Source of the DNA: Rhynchopus euleeides | Taxonomy: Eukaryota > Euglenozoa > Diplonemea > Diplonemida > Diplonemidae | Direction: 5' to 3' | NCBI GenBank assembly: GCA_963210315.1 | Contig: OY723248.1 | Location: 1,380,727 to 1,444,726 of the forward strand | DNA length: 64,000 nt | Shown: piece by piece, positions 1 to 10,187 of the stretch | Position numbering within the stretch: position 1 is the first letter of the stretch | Layout: the number at the start of each line of letters is the position of its first letter | The notes under the pieces: model-generated | Seen by the model: the letters and a program-made list of their open reading frames with translations, nothing else | Databases searched by the model: none | What the model was told of the DNA's origin: nothing | Position numbers and translations under genes: made by a program

Positions 1-1981
1 TACACTAAAAAAAATTACATAAAAAGACGGTTGCCTAGCGTGTGCCTGCTGCTCGCCTCTGTGGGCGGACTTCCTCAAACCCCACCCAAGCGCGCGAGTG
101 TGAGAAGGCACACAGAACCGAATGGCAGCGATGATATACCCCCCAGCAAAAGGTACCACTCAGGAAGGGCAGCCTCCAGCGTGCCGAAAATGCCCCCGAG
201 GTGCCGGCGGTATCGCCTACACTGAGCGGGGGGGGGGGGGGGTGGGGGGGGGCAGGGGGCTTCGCGAAGGTAAGGCGCCCCGGTTCTTTGAGTGATAACA
301 AAATAGTACCCCCTCCCCCCAATGCTGGTCATGTTTCAATTCTTCTCAGGAGTGCCGCAGAAGGGCATGCAGCTCGGAGTTATAGCACCTCCCCCAAGGC
401 CTTGGGGTGGGTCGGAAATCGATCCAGTTGTGTGATGTGCCTGCCTTGTCGGAGTGTTTACTGCCTGTTGGGTGAGATGGGATGTTCAAGATGCGTGGGG
501 GCAGAAAATTGCGTTGTTTTGGCTGCGCATTTTCTCCTAACCCTTGAGTAGAAAAAATAGCAAAACGGGAGATTGAACCGAAGAAGGGTTGACGAATCGG
601 ATACCCAACCCTCCGGGGGGCCTTAGCTCAGAAGTGCAGAAAAAAGTGAGCCATCTCACAAAAGAGGTGACAAAACTGGCAAAGTTTGACACAGAGCAGA
701 GGCCTCTTCCCCTCTTCCCCGCTGTTTTCTGTTGTTTTTTGCATTTTCCCCGGATTCGCACAACAGCAGCCCAATCCTTTTTTTTTTGCCGAGAATGAAC
801 CGCCCTGCAGGGCTGCACCCCATTGCCCTTTCACACACTGAAAGGGCGGTGGCTTTTCCTGCGCTTTGGACGCTTGGTTGATGTGGCTATAAAAAAACGC
901 GGCGTGTGACGACCTGAAATGTCCCCCTTGCGCCATCTCCTCTGTACCCCGAGCTGGATGGCTCACCAAGGGTTTTGTGTATTGTGATTCGGGTCACCAG
1001 CGGGCCACCTTCCTTGCTTTTGTGCGACGATGCATCCTTTTCAATGGTTTTTTTATGGTTGCTTCCATGCAATGGAAGGTAAAAAACTGAACACAGCCCG
1101 CTGTTGCAATTATTGCATTCAGCTGAAACCACCCGACGTTCGACCCCCCCCCCCCCTGCACCCTTGCAAACCTCTGCTCTGTCCCATCCCATGTTCCCCC
1201 CCCCCTATATGCGCACCTCCTCCTGTCGTGATGGTCGTATCTCGAGTTTGCTCAGAGCGTCACACACTGCAATAAAGGGTTTTTGTGTCCACCGTTCGTC
1301 GGGCGGCCCCCACTCCATATTTGTTCTCCAAGAGGGCGCGTGTGTGTGTGAGGGAGATGGGGGAAGGGGAGGGGGGCCGATATTGTGTGCACCAGCGTGA
1401 TGTCTCCTGATACTCTTCTTCGCAGGCGCCCCTCCTACCTCCTCCCTCCTACCCCAGTGCTCCCCCCCCCCCCCCCGGGCCCCCCCCCCCCAAGTCCAGG
1501 GGGGTGACATATAGTAGTACTGAGATTCGCAACCATCGCCTATCCCCTCCCCCCCTCCCCATCCAGGTGTTGCTATGAACTAAACGAAGCCGTCTTTTTT
1601 TATCTTCCGGAGGCATCGCCCTTTTCCAACGCCTCTGTGGGTTGTGTCAGTCCCCATGTCGGGGGTGATTTATTGCAGTGCCCCTCTGATGTGCCCTGTG
1701 GTAGCCGAGAACGGCGGTGTGTGCTCGCTGCGCAGACCGCTGCAAAAACAGAATATGGAGGCAACAACTGCAGAGTAGTGCTGCAGTGCCACTTTGTGTG
1801 GTCATATTGTGTATCGAGTCTGCAACGCCAGTATCATTGAACAGCATTCCTAGGAAGAGCATCCATGCTGCAGCAATGCAAAGGCTTGCATGTATGTGGG
1901 GCGGGAGAGGGCGGTATGCAGACTGAACAAAAAAATATATCTTTTGATCTTCGAACATCGAACTAACTCCGGGCTATCTCT

Positions 1982-2015
<34 letters not shown>

Positions 2016-2731
2016 ATCTCTCTGTCTGCCAGCAAAACGGGGATCAACGCACAAAGTTTCGCTGCCAGCCTCTCTCTCACGTGGATTATGTTAAATGCGT
2101 TGGTGCTTCCACACAACTACGAACCCTCTAGCGGTCCCCCCATCCCTCTGGAGAAGGGGGGCAGAGGTGGGGCGGGTGGAGATGTGGCCGCACCGCTTCT
2201 TTTGGGCAACAGCAGAAAACCTCCACAAAGTAGGCTGGGGGGAGGGGGGGGTCCAGTTGATTTTGCTTTTTTTCGGATTTGGCGCACAAGACAAGCCAAA
2301 CCCCGATTGGGTTTTTTGTTTCTTTTTTAGGAGAGCCTGCCCTTTGAAAGCGCCTGTTTATGGCTATGGCCGTCGTGCAGAACCAATGGCACACTGCGTC
2401 TCTCTGATGGTCCCTTGCCTGCTGTGTAGCAGGGGAGGGTGGGTGGGTGGGCAGTGCCACACCAAGAGCGCTGTGCTCGGTGCGATCTACGCTGCAGCAG
2501 AACGATTCATGCTAAGTGTTGCCGCACAGGCGACACCCTCACCTCCTCGCCACAGCCCTTTCCGCTTAGCAAAGTCGCAGATCAGCCATGTACATTGTGC
2601 ATCCTGAAGCTTTCGAATTTGTACGATACTGCCAGAGAGAGTTCACCGGTAGTCCATGCAGTCCATGCCGTTGCCTGACCCACCACACCACCCTGCAGCC
2701 CAGTGTGGATCATCTTCGTTTAGTTGCAAAT
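1..2731. other. Intergenic region, no gene recognised
   Basis: The stretch is rich in homopolymer runs (poly-G near 230 and poly-C near 1150, 1465 and 1540) and short reading frames on both strands without recognisable domains or the G/C-ending codon bias of the confirmed genes. A word like CGGATTTGGCGCACAA near 2273 recurs near 32805, and a related one lies near 752, so parts are dispersed repeat. The last ~150 bases would hold the promoter and leader of the gene starting at 2732. Confidence 0.6.
1986..2013. repeat. (CT)n microsatellite
   Basis: Uninterrupted CT dinucleotide run read directly from the sequence. Confidence 0.9.
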
Positions 2732-4066
2732 ATGTCGATCCGTGTGGACGTTGCCGAGAAGGACCTCGAGTACGCGAACGATGTGTGCCTGCCGGAAGTG
2801 ATCAACGAGCTTGTCGATGAGGTCCTTGCGAAGAAGCCCGAGAAGTATGTGCATGGTGTATGTGTGTGAAGGGGCCAGATGGAGTGGGTGGTGGGGGTGC
2901 TGGTGTGTTGTGTTCTGAATGCGTAGGCTGCTGAGCTACCATCTGTTTCGACCCATCTTTTGTTGTGTCACAGGGCCAAGGTGGCGGAGACGATGAACGC
3001 GGTGCTTAACGTGCAGGAGAAGACCGGCAAGTTCGTGTCGCGTGTCGGCGGCACGCCCCTCATTGAGGTGCCGAGCCCGAACCCGCTGGTGAAGATCTTC
3101 GTGAAGGCCGAGTTCATGAACCCCACCGGGTCCATCAAGGACCGCATTGCGGAGCACATCCTGAACAAGGCGGAGGCCGAGGGCAAGCTGCAGAAGGGTG
3201 CGACCGTGGTGGCTGCGTCGAGCGGCAACACCGGGAGCGCCATCGCGATGGCCTGCAGCACACGTGGGTACAAGTGCAAGATCTTCACCAACTCGAAGTG
3301 CTCTGTGGAGAAGATCAACGCCGTGCGCGCCTACGGGGGCGAGATCGTCGTGGGCCCCACGGGCATCCCTGCCGACCACCCCGACCACTACCAGAACCTC
3401 GCCATTGCGGCGGCGCAGGAGCCGGGCAGCTTCGACGTTGACCAGTACGACAACCCTGCCAACCCGGACGCCTACTACCGCAGCCTGGGGCCTGAGATCT
3501 GGAGCCAGACGCACGGGGAGGTGACCCACTTCATCGCGGCGGGCAGCACCGGCGGGACCATCACCGGGGTGGGGCAGTACCTGAAGGACCAGAACAAGGA
3601 CGTGGAGGTCATCCTCGCCGACCCCCACGGGTCGTGCTTCAGCGACTACTACCTCACCGGCACACACAACGGGGCGACGTCGTTCCTGGTGGAGGGTGTC
3701 GGCAAGGACAGCATCCCCGGGGCCATGAACTTCAAGACTGTGGACTACGCCATCCAGATCAGCGACGCCCAGGCCGTGAAGGTGTGCCACGAGCTGTCCC
3801 AGAACGAGGGGATGCTGGTCGGCGGGTCCTCGGGGCTGAACGTCGCGGCCGCACAGGAGGTTGCCAAGACCCTCACCAAGCCCGCCACCATCGTGACGGT
3901 GTGCCCTGACACGGGCCTGAAGTACCTTTCGAAGTACTACAACAGCGAGTGGCTGGACAAGAACGAGCTGTTCCTCGACGAGAAGTACGAGACGTGCAAG
4001 CGCTACAAGAGCCCTGTGATCCACACCAAGGAGCAGAAGCACGAGTCCCTGCGTGCTGAGGAGTAA
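2732..4066 (+). CDS. Cysteine synthase / cystathionine beta-synthase-type PLP enzyme
   Basis: Two exons, 2732-2844 and 2974-4066, joined across a 129-bp intron (donor GTATGT, acceptor CACAG) give a 401-residue protein in one frame. It has the fold type II PLP signature: Schiff-base lysine in NPTGSIKDR (about K94), the substrate loop SSGNTG (about 120-125), the phosphate-binding loop GSTGGT (about 227-232) and a late GGSSG (about 321). The family makes cysteine from O-acetylserine and sulfide, or cystathionine from serine and homocysteine. The stretch around QYDNPANPD is closer to CBS-like members, but there is no C-terminal CBS regulatory domain, so substrate choice is open. Exon 1 adds about 38 mostly helical residues ahead of the catalytic core. 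The start is the first ATG of the frame; codons are strongly G/C-ending. Confidence 0.9.
2845..2973 (+). other. Spliceosomal intron of the cysteine synthase-like gene
   Basis: GTATGT donor directly after phase-2 AA of a lysine codon, pyrimidine/T-rich 3' part and CACAG acceptor. Removal restores a continuous frame. The GTATG donor is the same as in the other introns of this window. Confidence 0.85.
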
Positions 4067-4461
4067 TGACCCACATCTCACCTCCCTGCGCTGCACCGCC
4101 AAACCCGGCATATTCTTGCCACCGTGTCGCGGAACGGCAGCCTCTGGTCCGCCACAGCCTATCCCATGTCATGCTGTCCATGATACCCAGACGAGATCAG
4201 AGGGAACATATGATATTTGAAGGGCCCTCGAGGGGTGGGGTGGGCGCCAGGCGTGGTCACGCGCCTCTGTGGAGGCGCCACGCCTCACCCACCCGCCCCT
4301 CAACGGCTCGCCCCCACCCCCCCCTCCTGTGAGGGTTCTGGGAGGAGGTTCTGTTTATGTGTAGGTTGTATCAAGGGCACTAAGGTGTTCGGTGCGGTCT
4401 ACACTGCTACAAAAATGGGTTCACGTGTTTTATGTGGTTTTGGTGCCCCTGACGACCCCAT
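4067..4461. other. Intergenic region after the cysteine synthase-like gene
   Basis: No coding frame recognised; the stretch is GC-rich up to about 4330. It would contain the 3' end of the upstream transcript, but no clear polyadenylation signal was identified. Confidence 0.5.
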
Positions 4462-4490
4462 ATTGCGTAGTTTGTGCGTAGTGAAAAGGG
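4462..4490 (+). repeat. Direct repeat flanking the - strand gene, copy 1
   Basis: ATTGCGTAGTTTGTGCGTAG followed by TGAAAA; the same word recurs at 5393-5420 in the same orientation. The pair brackets the hypothetical - strand gene region. Confidence 0.8.
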
Positions 4491-4533
4491 GGGGGGGGTC
4501 TCATTTTTTGATTTACTCAGCCATTCTCTGTCT

Positions 4534-4740
4534 CTATGCCGGGACCCCAAACTCAAGGAGTTCTTGCTGTTCCGGGGTCAGTGAGGGTGCAGGCGCTTCA
4601 GGTGCTGCAGGTGCTGCAGGTTCTTCAGGTGCTGCAGCGCTGGCAGCCTTCGGTGCGGGTTTCGACGCAGTCTTTGCAGGTCTCTTTGGGGGTGCCCTTT
4701 GGCGCGGTGCCTGCTTCAGCTCGTCGGGTGGAAGCATCAA
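4534..4740 (-). CDS. Possible last exon, Ala/Pro/Lys-rich tail
   Basis: Open frame of about 68 codons on the - strand encoding an Ala/Pro-rich tail with basic patches that ends in LTPEQQELLEFGVPA and a stop. It lies 3' of the - strand frame at 4821-5138 and could be its downstream exon. No splice pair of the local GTATG/CAG type joins the two in frame cleanly, so the connection is unproven. Low complexity makes a chance frame possible. Confidence 0.3.
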   Translation of the reverse strand: MMLPPDELKQAPRQRAPPKRPAKTASKPAPKAASAAAPEEPAAPAAPEAPAPSLTPEQQELLEFGVPA

Positions 4741-4800
4741 CGCATCATTAAGCGGTGCCTGCTTCAGCTCCTCCGGGTGGAAGCGTCAACGCATCATTAA
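4704..4800. repeat. Tandem duplication of a ~48-bp unit
   Basis: Two adjacent units (4704-4751 and 4752-4800), each containing GCGGTGCCTGCTTCAGCTC and ending CGCATCATTAA, with a few differences. On the - strand the unit contains a possible splice acceptor (GAAGCAG), so the duplication doubles that site. Confidence 0.85.
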
Positions 4801-4820
4801 GGAAGAAGGAAGCACAGTTG

Positions 4821-5138
4821 CTACGCTTTTTTGCAGCTGCAGGAAACGACACCATACCCAACAACAATCCCCAGACCGTCGAGGGAGAGTGGGCGCCTGG
4901 ATCCCGTGACACAGATCTCTAGTGCCGTTGTGATCCCCTCGGATAACGTCTCCTGGACGTTGTCAGCGGAGGTTGCCTGTGTGGCGGTGACCTCCGTATA
5001 CCCCGCGGGATCCAGTGCCAGTAGCGCCTTCTTCAGCTTTTCGTCGACCCCTCGGCCGACGCTCTCCTTGATGTCAAGGGCCACCTTCAGGGTGGCACCT
5101 CGCAGCGCCCTGAAGGCTGTGATCGTATCATCATTCAC
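4821..5138 (-). CDS. Hypothetical protein (105 aa or first exon)
   Basis: ATG at 5138 on the - strand opens a 105-codon frame with the G/C-ending codon bias of the genuine genes. The product is mixed-charge and helical (starts MNDDTITAFRALRG; Lys/Asp/Glu-rich middle). A GTATGG word near the 3' end could be a splice donor, in which case the last residues are intronic. No family recognised. It sits between 27-bp direct repeats at 4462 and 5393. Confidence 0.45.
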   Translation of the reverse strand: MNDDTITAFRALRGATLKVALDIKESVGRGVDEKLKKALLALDPAGYTEVTATQATSADNVQETLSEGITTALEICVTGSRRPLSLDGLGIVVGYGVVSCSCKKA

Positions 5139-5392
5139 AATCTCGAGGGTGTTCTACGCGGCTCCTGGAACTCACTTCCTTCTCAGGTGTTTCTGGGCAT
5201 GGGGCAACCTTGCCCAGGTGTTTCTGGAGTCCCGCCCCACATGTCGTGCGTTCTTTCGTACGGTGTATAGTGAGTTCTGGCAATAATTTTTTGCTCGGTC
5301 AGCGCAGTGCCTCCAGTCCTGTCTCAGTAGCCACACAGAAAGGGGGACCAAAAAAAACTGGGGGGGGACCAAAAAGCGAGACCCCCCCCCAG

Positions 5393-5420
5393 ATTGCGTA
5401 GTTTGTGCGTAGTGAAAAAG
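5393..5420 (+). repeat. Direct repeat flanking the - strand gene, copy 2
   Basis: Second copy of the ATTGCGTAGTTTGTGCGTAG word; see 4462-4490. Confidence 0.8.
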
Positions 5421-7849
5421 GGGTAAATCAGGGGCACCAAGGTTTTGTTCTTTATTTTTTATTGTCAGGTTCGAGAAAAAAAACGTGTGTGTGTGTGTGT
5501 GGGTGGGCGGTGGCCCTGTGCTTTGCGGTTGTGCCCCAGCATTCACTCCCTCCACGCTCCCCAGGCTATTGGATTGGTGCCGTCGTACGTTCTTTCAGAG
5601 CTCTAAGCAACACAAAAAAAATCAGAAAATATGTGTTATGAAACCAGTCTCGCTCGTCAGCCCGCTGACTATCACCGCGGCAATGCACACTCAAACGATG
5701 GATGATGGAGGATGGAAAGGTTATTATTTTGTGGTGGTCAGAAAGCAAACAATATGCCTTCATGAGTTCATCACAGAACCGGTAGTGACAGCAAATAGAC
5801 ACACACCACCTCCACCTCCTCTTCCGCGCGTGTCTAAAGAAAAGCCAATTTTAAAATCCTGTGCCTGTTTGTCGCTGACCCCGCCCCCTATTTTTTTTAC
5901 AACAAAATGGTAGACTGTTCTGTGCCTTCCAGCTGGATCCTGCGGCCCCACCATCACACCACTCCATTCAAGCTGGGGAGCCGTGTAGACAAAAAGAGTG
6001 GGATCCGCCTTGCAGCAAACAAAAAAAAGCCAATTTTTCGGCAGTCATTTTGGGTTGTCACCATTTGCTGCCACTGTCACTTCACGACTCAGATGGGGCA
6101 CAGATAGCTCCCCCCCCCCCCCTCCCCCACCACCAACTCTTCTGCCTTACGCAACGCCAGCCCCATTTCAGCGGCGCAATGTGTCTCGATGTATCCCCCC
6201 CCCCCCACACACACACACCTGGGTGATATTTTTCTTATTTTCCTGGCGTGCCGGACGATGAAAACGGAAGGCGAAGGAAGGTGATGTGTGGTTCCAACAC
6301 AGCACCCGCCTTTTTCTTTTTCTTTTTGCCCCGCCCGCCAGCTTGCGCGAGACAGGCATAAAGGCCCACCCAGGTCGGCATTGCGCTATATGCAGTGCCC
6401 TGGCTTGTTCCCCGACGCCTGTCTCCCACCATATTTTCTTCTCTTCTGCCCACCCATCCCTGAAATTTTTTTGGTGTATCTCAGATGGAATCGCGAGGTG
6501 TGGAGAATAAGCGTATCCGAGCAACCCACCGTGGCATCCCGGCACATTCAGCTGGCGTGGAGCAAGAGGCCCGCCTGAGTTTAAATCCGAGCCGAACGCC
6601 ACCAGCAGCCAAAGTTGGATGGCAGTCGAGCAGGCCTTCGATATGTCCTCCGAGCCCTAGAGAAAGACAACAGTCGACAGAGAGACGGGTGATCATACCC
6701 ATCTCAGAAAGGTGCTCCCTTGGGAAAAGATACCCGCTGATATTTTTTTGCGGGTCCCTCTTCTTCTTTTGCGCTTGGAACAGGGCGATCGATGGAACGG
6801 GGTATAGCAGACAAACACGGCTCTTCTCCATTGCCATTCGGCAAGGGAGGGGAGACCGGCCGAATCTGTCTCACGGGGGATGGTGGTCCACACCATGGCG
6901 ATGCCATCCCCTGCCTTTCTGCCGTGGTTTTGCTTTGCTTTGCCCCATCTCCCCTGGAGGGAACGGAAAAAAGGCTGATCTGACCCCCCCGTGCATTTTT
7001 TTAGTATATCTCCCCACCCCCCCACACATCTCTCTGTCTTTGATTTGTTCGAATCACCGTCGTGTCCTTTTCCCCCCTGTCCCCATCAGTCTCCCCTGCC
7101 AGGTTTAGATGTTTTGGGATCACCAGGATTTGGGCGTGATCGGCACGCTGCGATAATAATCAGGATTTTTTTATGCGTGTGAAGGATGCCCGATCTCTCA
7201 GCGGGCTGTCTGATTGGCCAAGCAAAGGGTCCTTCCTTGCGCGCTTGCATCAAGCTTTCGATCTTAGAGCGACATCCTTATCGAGAAGCGAGATCGACCT
7301 GGTTATTTTGGCTTCTGCGGCGAGTCTGTTTTGCTCGTTCCGTGGGAAAAAACCTGGCAGTGTTGTGGGTGTCTTTAAAAAAAGTTTGTCACAAAAAACA
7401 CTTCTACTCGACAAAAAAAAACAGTTGTCCCCTTGTTGCATGCGAGGGTGTAGGTCTCTTTGGTTTACTGAGACCGCCAATCAGCCACAAGAATGATGAA
7501 CCTGTGGGTGTCAATACCTGCTGTCTTCTTGTGAGACCCTCTCGTCCCTTTGTGCACACTTAAGATGTGGCGTTGTTCGTCCCCATTATTTATTGACCCA
7601 GATCCCATATCCTTGCTCTGTATGTTCGATTCAAACAGGCGGCAAGAAACCAGGATGGGGTTGACCCATGTTGTCCGATGTCAGCAGCCTTCGGTTCTCA
7701 AGGCACGCCAGCAAAAACCCCCGACCCACTTCGCCCCTGCCTTGAACCCCTCAAACCACAAAAGAGCAACGTCAAAGAGAGAGAGAGCAGCGACAGCGGC
7801 AAAATGCACAGAATGAAGAAAAGTGGTCACGAGGCACACACCACAGTCT
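5421..7849. other. Intergenic region, no gene recognised
   Basis: Contains a (GT)n run near 5484-5502, poly-C tracts near 6110 and 6190 and several unbiased short frames on both strands. A frame of about 200 codons starts near 6485 but has no recognisable domain and no codon bias; I do not call it a gene. Confidence 0.5.
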
Positions 7850-8345
7850 GTGTCGCCCCCAAGAAAACATTGTGTGTTTTTTGCGGGAAACAAAAAAGTC
7901 CGGAGATGCGGCGCGAGCAGTGCGCGCCCCCGACCCCCGCCCTGTTGTGTCGCCCGTTGTCGCTTTTGTTCGTGCTGCATGTGTGTGCCTCTGCAGGTGG
8001 TGGTGCAGTAAAACCACCGGCACTACTATCAGCATGTCACGGTCACGCACGGTGCACTGCGCACGGTGGCCGGCCTGGGGAGGGTGGGAGGCACCGCAAG
8101 GCGCGCACGGACACGGGGGGTCGTACCGCACGACGCCCAGGTGCTCCAGAGGGTGTGGTGGGGAGAGGGGAGGGGGGACTCGCCGCATTCCTGGGGTGGG
8201 CTGCGGCCTCACGCCGGAGGGCATGCTTGCATGCGGGGATGGCAGCAGTCGCTCGCGTGACGGTTGCCGGGCAGGGTGGGTTGGGTCAGGCGGTGGTCCC
8301 GGTGGTTCGCACACAGTGTGATCCCTGCGGCAGCCGGCTGGTCAT
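7850..8345 (+). repeat. Duplicated upstream block, copy 1
   Basis: About 0.5 kb that closely matches 12180-12715 in the same orientation. Shared landmarks include GATGCGGCGCGAGCAG, GTGCACTGCGCACGGTGGCC and GCATGCTTGCATGCGGGGAT. It ends about 157 bp before the carboxypeptidase start codon. No coding frame is shared convincingly between the copies. Confidence 0.9.
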
Positions 8346-8501
8346 CAGGGGAGCCAGGAGCCCAGCACATGCCTTGCCGTCACCATCACACGTCACCATG
8401 CCTCGGCATGTGATATCCATCCCCCTGGCATTGCCTACTTATGGGATCATGCACACCACCACCACTGCAGGTTCCTCCCGAACCTGAGCGCCGTTCTAAC
8501 A

Positions 8502-10079
8502 ATGAATCTGCTGTGGGTCGTCGGGCTCGCAGCCTTCGCTGCTGGGAAGAGCAGCCAGGCAGGCACGCCGCTGCTCATCACCCCGCTGATTAAGGAGGGC
8601 AAGCTCGAGGAGGCCCGCAACCTGTCCGCCGTGACCTACGATGGCAAGAACCTCGGGCACACCGGCTTCATCACCGTGCCCAGCGCAAGCGGGAAGAACA
8701 CCAACAACATGTTCTTCTGGATCGTGCCCTGCACGGGGGGGTGCGACGTGAAGACGTCGCCCTTCACCATGTGGATGCAGGGCGGGCCGGGTGGGCCCAG
8801 CACCTTCGGCAACCTTGCGGAGATCGGGCCCTTCTACGTCGACAAGGACAAGAACCTGCAGGAGCGCTGCTACTCCTGGTGCAAGGACAAGTCGTGCCTC
8901 TTCATTGACCAGCCTGTGCAGACCGGGTTCAGCTACCAGCTGAACGCGTCTGGGGAGTTCGACCCCAAGAACATTGAGTACACCAAGGACTCCATCGACG
9001 CGACGGCGCAGATGTACGAGGTGGTGCAGCAGCTGTTCGAGGTGTTCCCGGAGTTCCGCCCCGCCCCCTTCGTCGTGACGGGGGAGAGCTACGGTGGGCT
9101 GTACACCTCGCACATGTCGTACACCATCGCGACCAACAACGCGAAGGCGGCGGCAAGCAAGAAGATCAACCTTGTCGGTGTCTCTGTGGGCGACCCGATC
9201 ATCAACCACGCCTACCAGTGGCCCACCTACGGCAGCACGCTGTACGGCATGGGTGTGATCATGCTTGACGAGCGTGCGGCCATCGACAAGATCATGGCCG
9301 ATGGTATCAGCAACCTCGAGGGCAACTGCACCGTTGCCTTCAACCTGTGGAACAGCGTGTGGAACGACGACGGCGGTGGCGGCGCCCCTGGTCTGTACTA
9401 CGAGTACACGGGGAGCAGCATGACGGAGAACGTGCTCCTTGGGGCAGAGCCTGAGGGCTTCGGCTGGAGCACCGACTTCCTGCAGAAGGCTGACGTCGCC
9501 ACCGCGATGCACTACGAGGGCATCCCCGGGGCGTCGTTCGCCGAGGGCGGCGAGGTGTACTCCACCATGGTGAACTCGGGTGACTTCTGCCACAACTCGT
9601 CGTGGATCTTCGCCTCTCTCTTCCTTGACGGCTACGACGTGACCATCTACACTGGCACTGTCGACGCACTGCTCGGCGCACCCACCTCCGAAGCTGGTGT
9701 TGTCGCCATCTTCGACTATGCAGCGGCCAACCTGGCACACAAGGGTGGTGTTGAGGCCAAGAATGCGTACTACGCAGCAAAGAAGTCGATCTGGAAGGTC
9801 GACTCCAAGACTGACGTCAACCCTGCGGGCTACGCGCGCTGCATCACCCGCCCTGGTGGCGAGAACAAGTTCTGCTACGTCGTGATCCGGAACGCGGGCC
9901 ACGAGTCCCCCGCCTTCCAGCCCCGTGCTAACTACGACAACTACCTCCGCTTCCTCGAGCGCCGCTCCTACGACTCTACCGGGGACAAGGCGTCTTCCAT
10001 CCCTGAGGGCCCTACCTGCGGGTGCTCTGGCGTGCCCCCCTTCGCGGGGCCTGCCCTCCCCAAGTGCAACAAGCAGTAG
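8502..10079 (+). CDS. Secreted serine carboxypeptidase, S10 family (CPVL-like)
   Basis: A 525-residue single-exon protein of normal length for the family. It starts with a hydrophobic signal peptide (about residues 1-15), so it enters the secretory or lysosomal route. The S10 alpha/beta-hydrolase triad is visible: Ser196 in GESYGG, Asp388 in TGTVDALL and His467 in NAGHESP. The oxyanion-hole motif is WMQGGPGGPS (about 91-100), with Gly in place of the usual Cys of WLNGGPGCSS, as in vitellogenic-like carboxypeptidases. Several Asn-X-Ser/Thr sites and many cysteines fit an extracytoplasmic enzyme that removes C-terminal residues from peptides. The start is the only ATG before the signal peptide; a pyrimidine-rich leader with GCAG lies about 20 bp upstream. 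The gene is followed after 108 bp by a hAT-type MITE. Confidence 0.95.
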   Translation: MNLLWVVGLAAFAAGKSSQAGTPLLITPLIKEGKLEEARNLSAVTYDGKNLGHTGFITVPSASGKNTNNMFFWIVPCTGGCDVKTSPFTMWMQGGPGGPSTFGNLAEIGPFYVDKDKNLQERCYSWCKDKSCLFIDQPVQTGFSYQLNASGEFDPKNIEYTKDSIDATAQMYEVVQQLFEVFPEFRPAPFVVTGESYGGLYTSHMSYTIATNNAKAAASKKINLVGVSVGDPIINHAYQWPTYGSTLYGMGVIMLDERAAIDKIMADGISNLEGNCTVAFNLWNSVWNDDGGGGAPGLYYEYTGSSMTENVLLGAEPEGFGWSTDFLQKADVATAMHYEGIPGASFAEGGEVYSTMVNSGDFCHNSSWIFASLFLDGYDVTIYTGTVDALLGAPTSEAGVVAIFDYAAANLAHKGGVEAKNAYYAAKKSIWKVDSKTDVNPAGYARCITRPGGENKFCYVVIRNAGHESPAFQPRANYDNYLRFLERRSYDSTGDKASSIPEGPTCGCSGVPPFAGPALPKCNKQ

Positions 10080-10187
10080 GGGGGACGACGTGATGATGTG
10101 TGTGACATTGCCAGCCCTTCCCGCCTGGCAGGAGGGTGGTGTTTTTTTTTCTAACATCGTCCAACTTTTATCCAAACAAAACTAAAC

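Noticed and set aside
2936..4111. Long - strand frame opposite the cysteine synthase-like gene
   Set aside because: Shadow of a G/C-ending gene on the other strand (His/Arg/Leu/Val-rich); the + strand has full enzyme motifs.
6485..7108. 207-codon + strand frame
   Set aside because: Pro/Ser/Arg/Phe-rich without codon bias, overlapping other equally long frames on the - strand; typical of chance frames in GC-rich intergenic DNA.
8496..10175. 559-codon - strand frame opposite the carboxypeptidase
   Set aside because: Antisense shadow; no motifs, while the + strand has signal peptide and catalytic triad.
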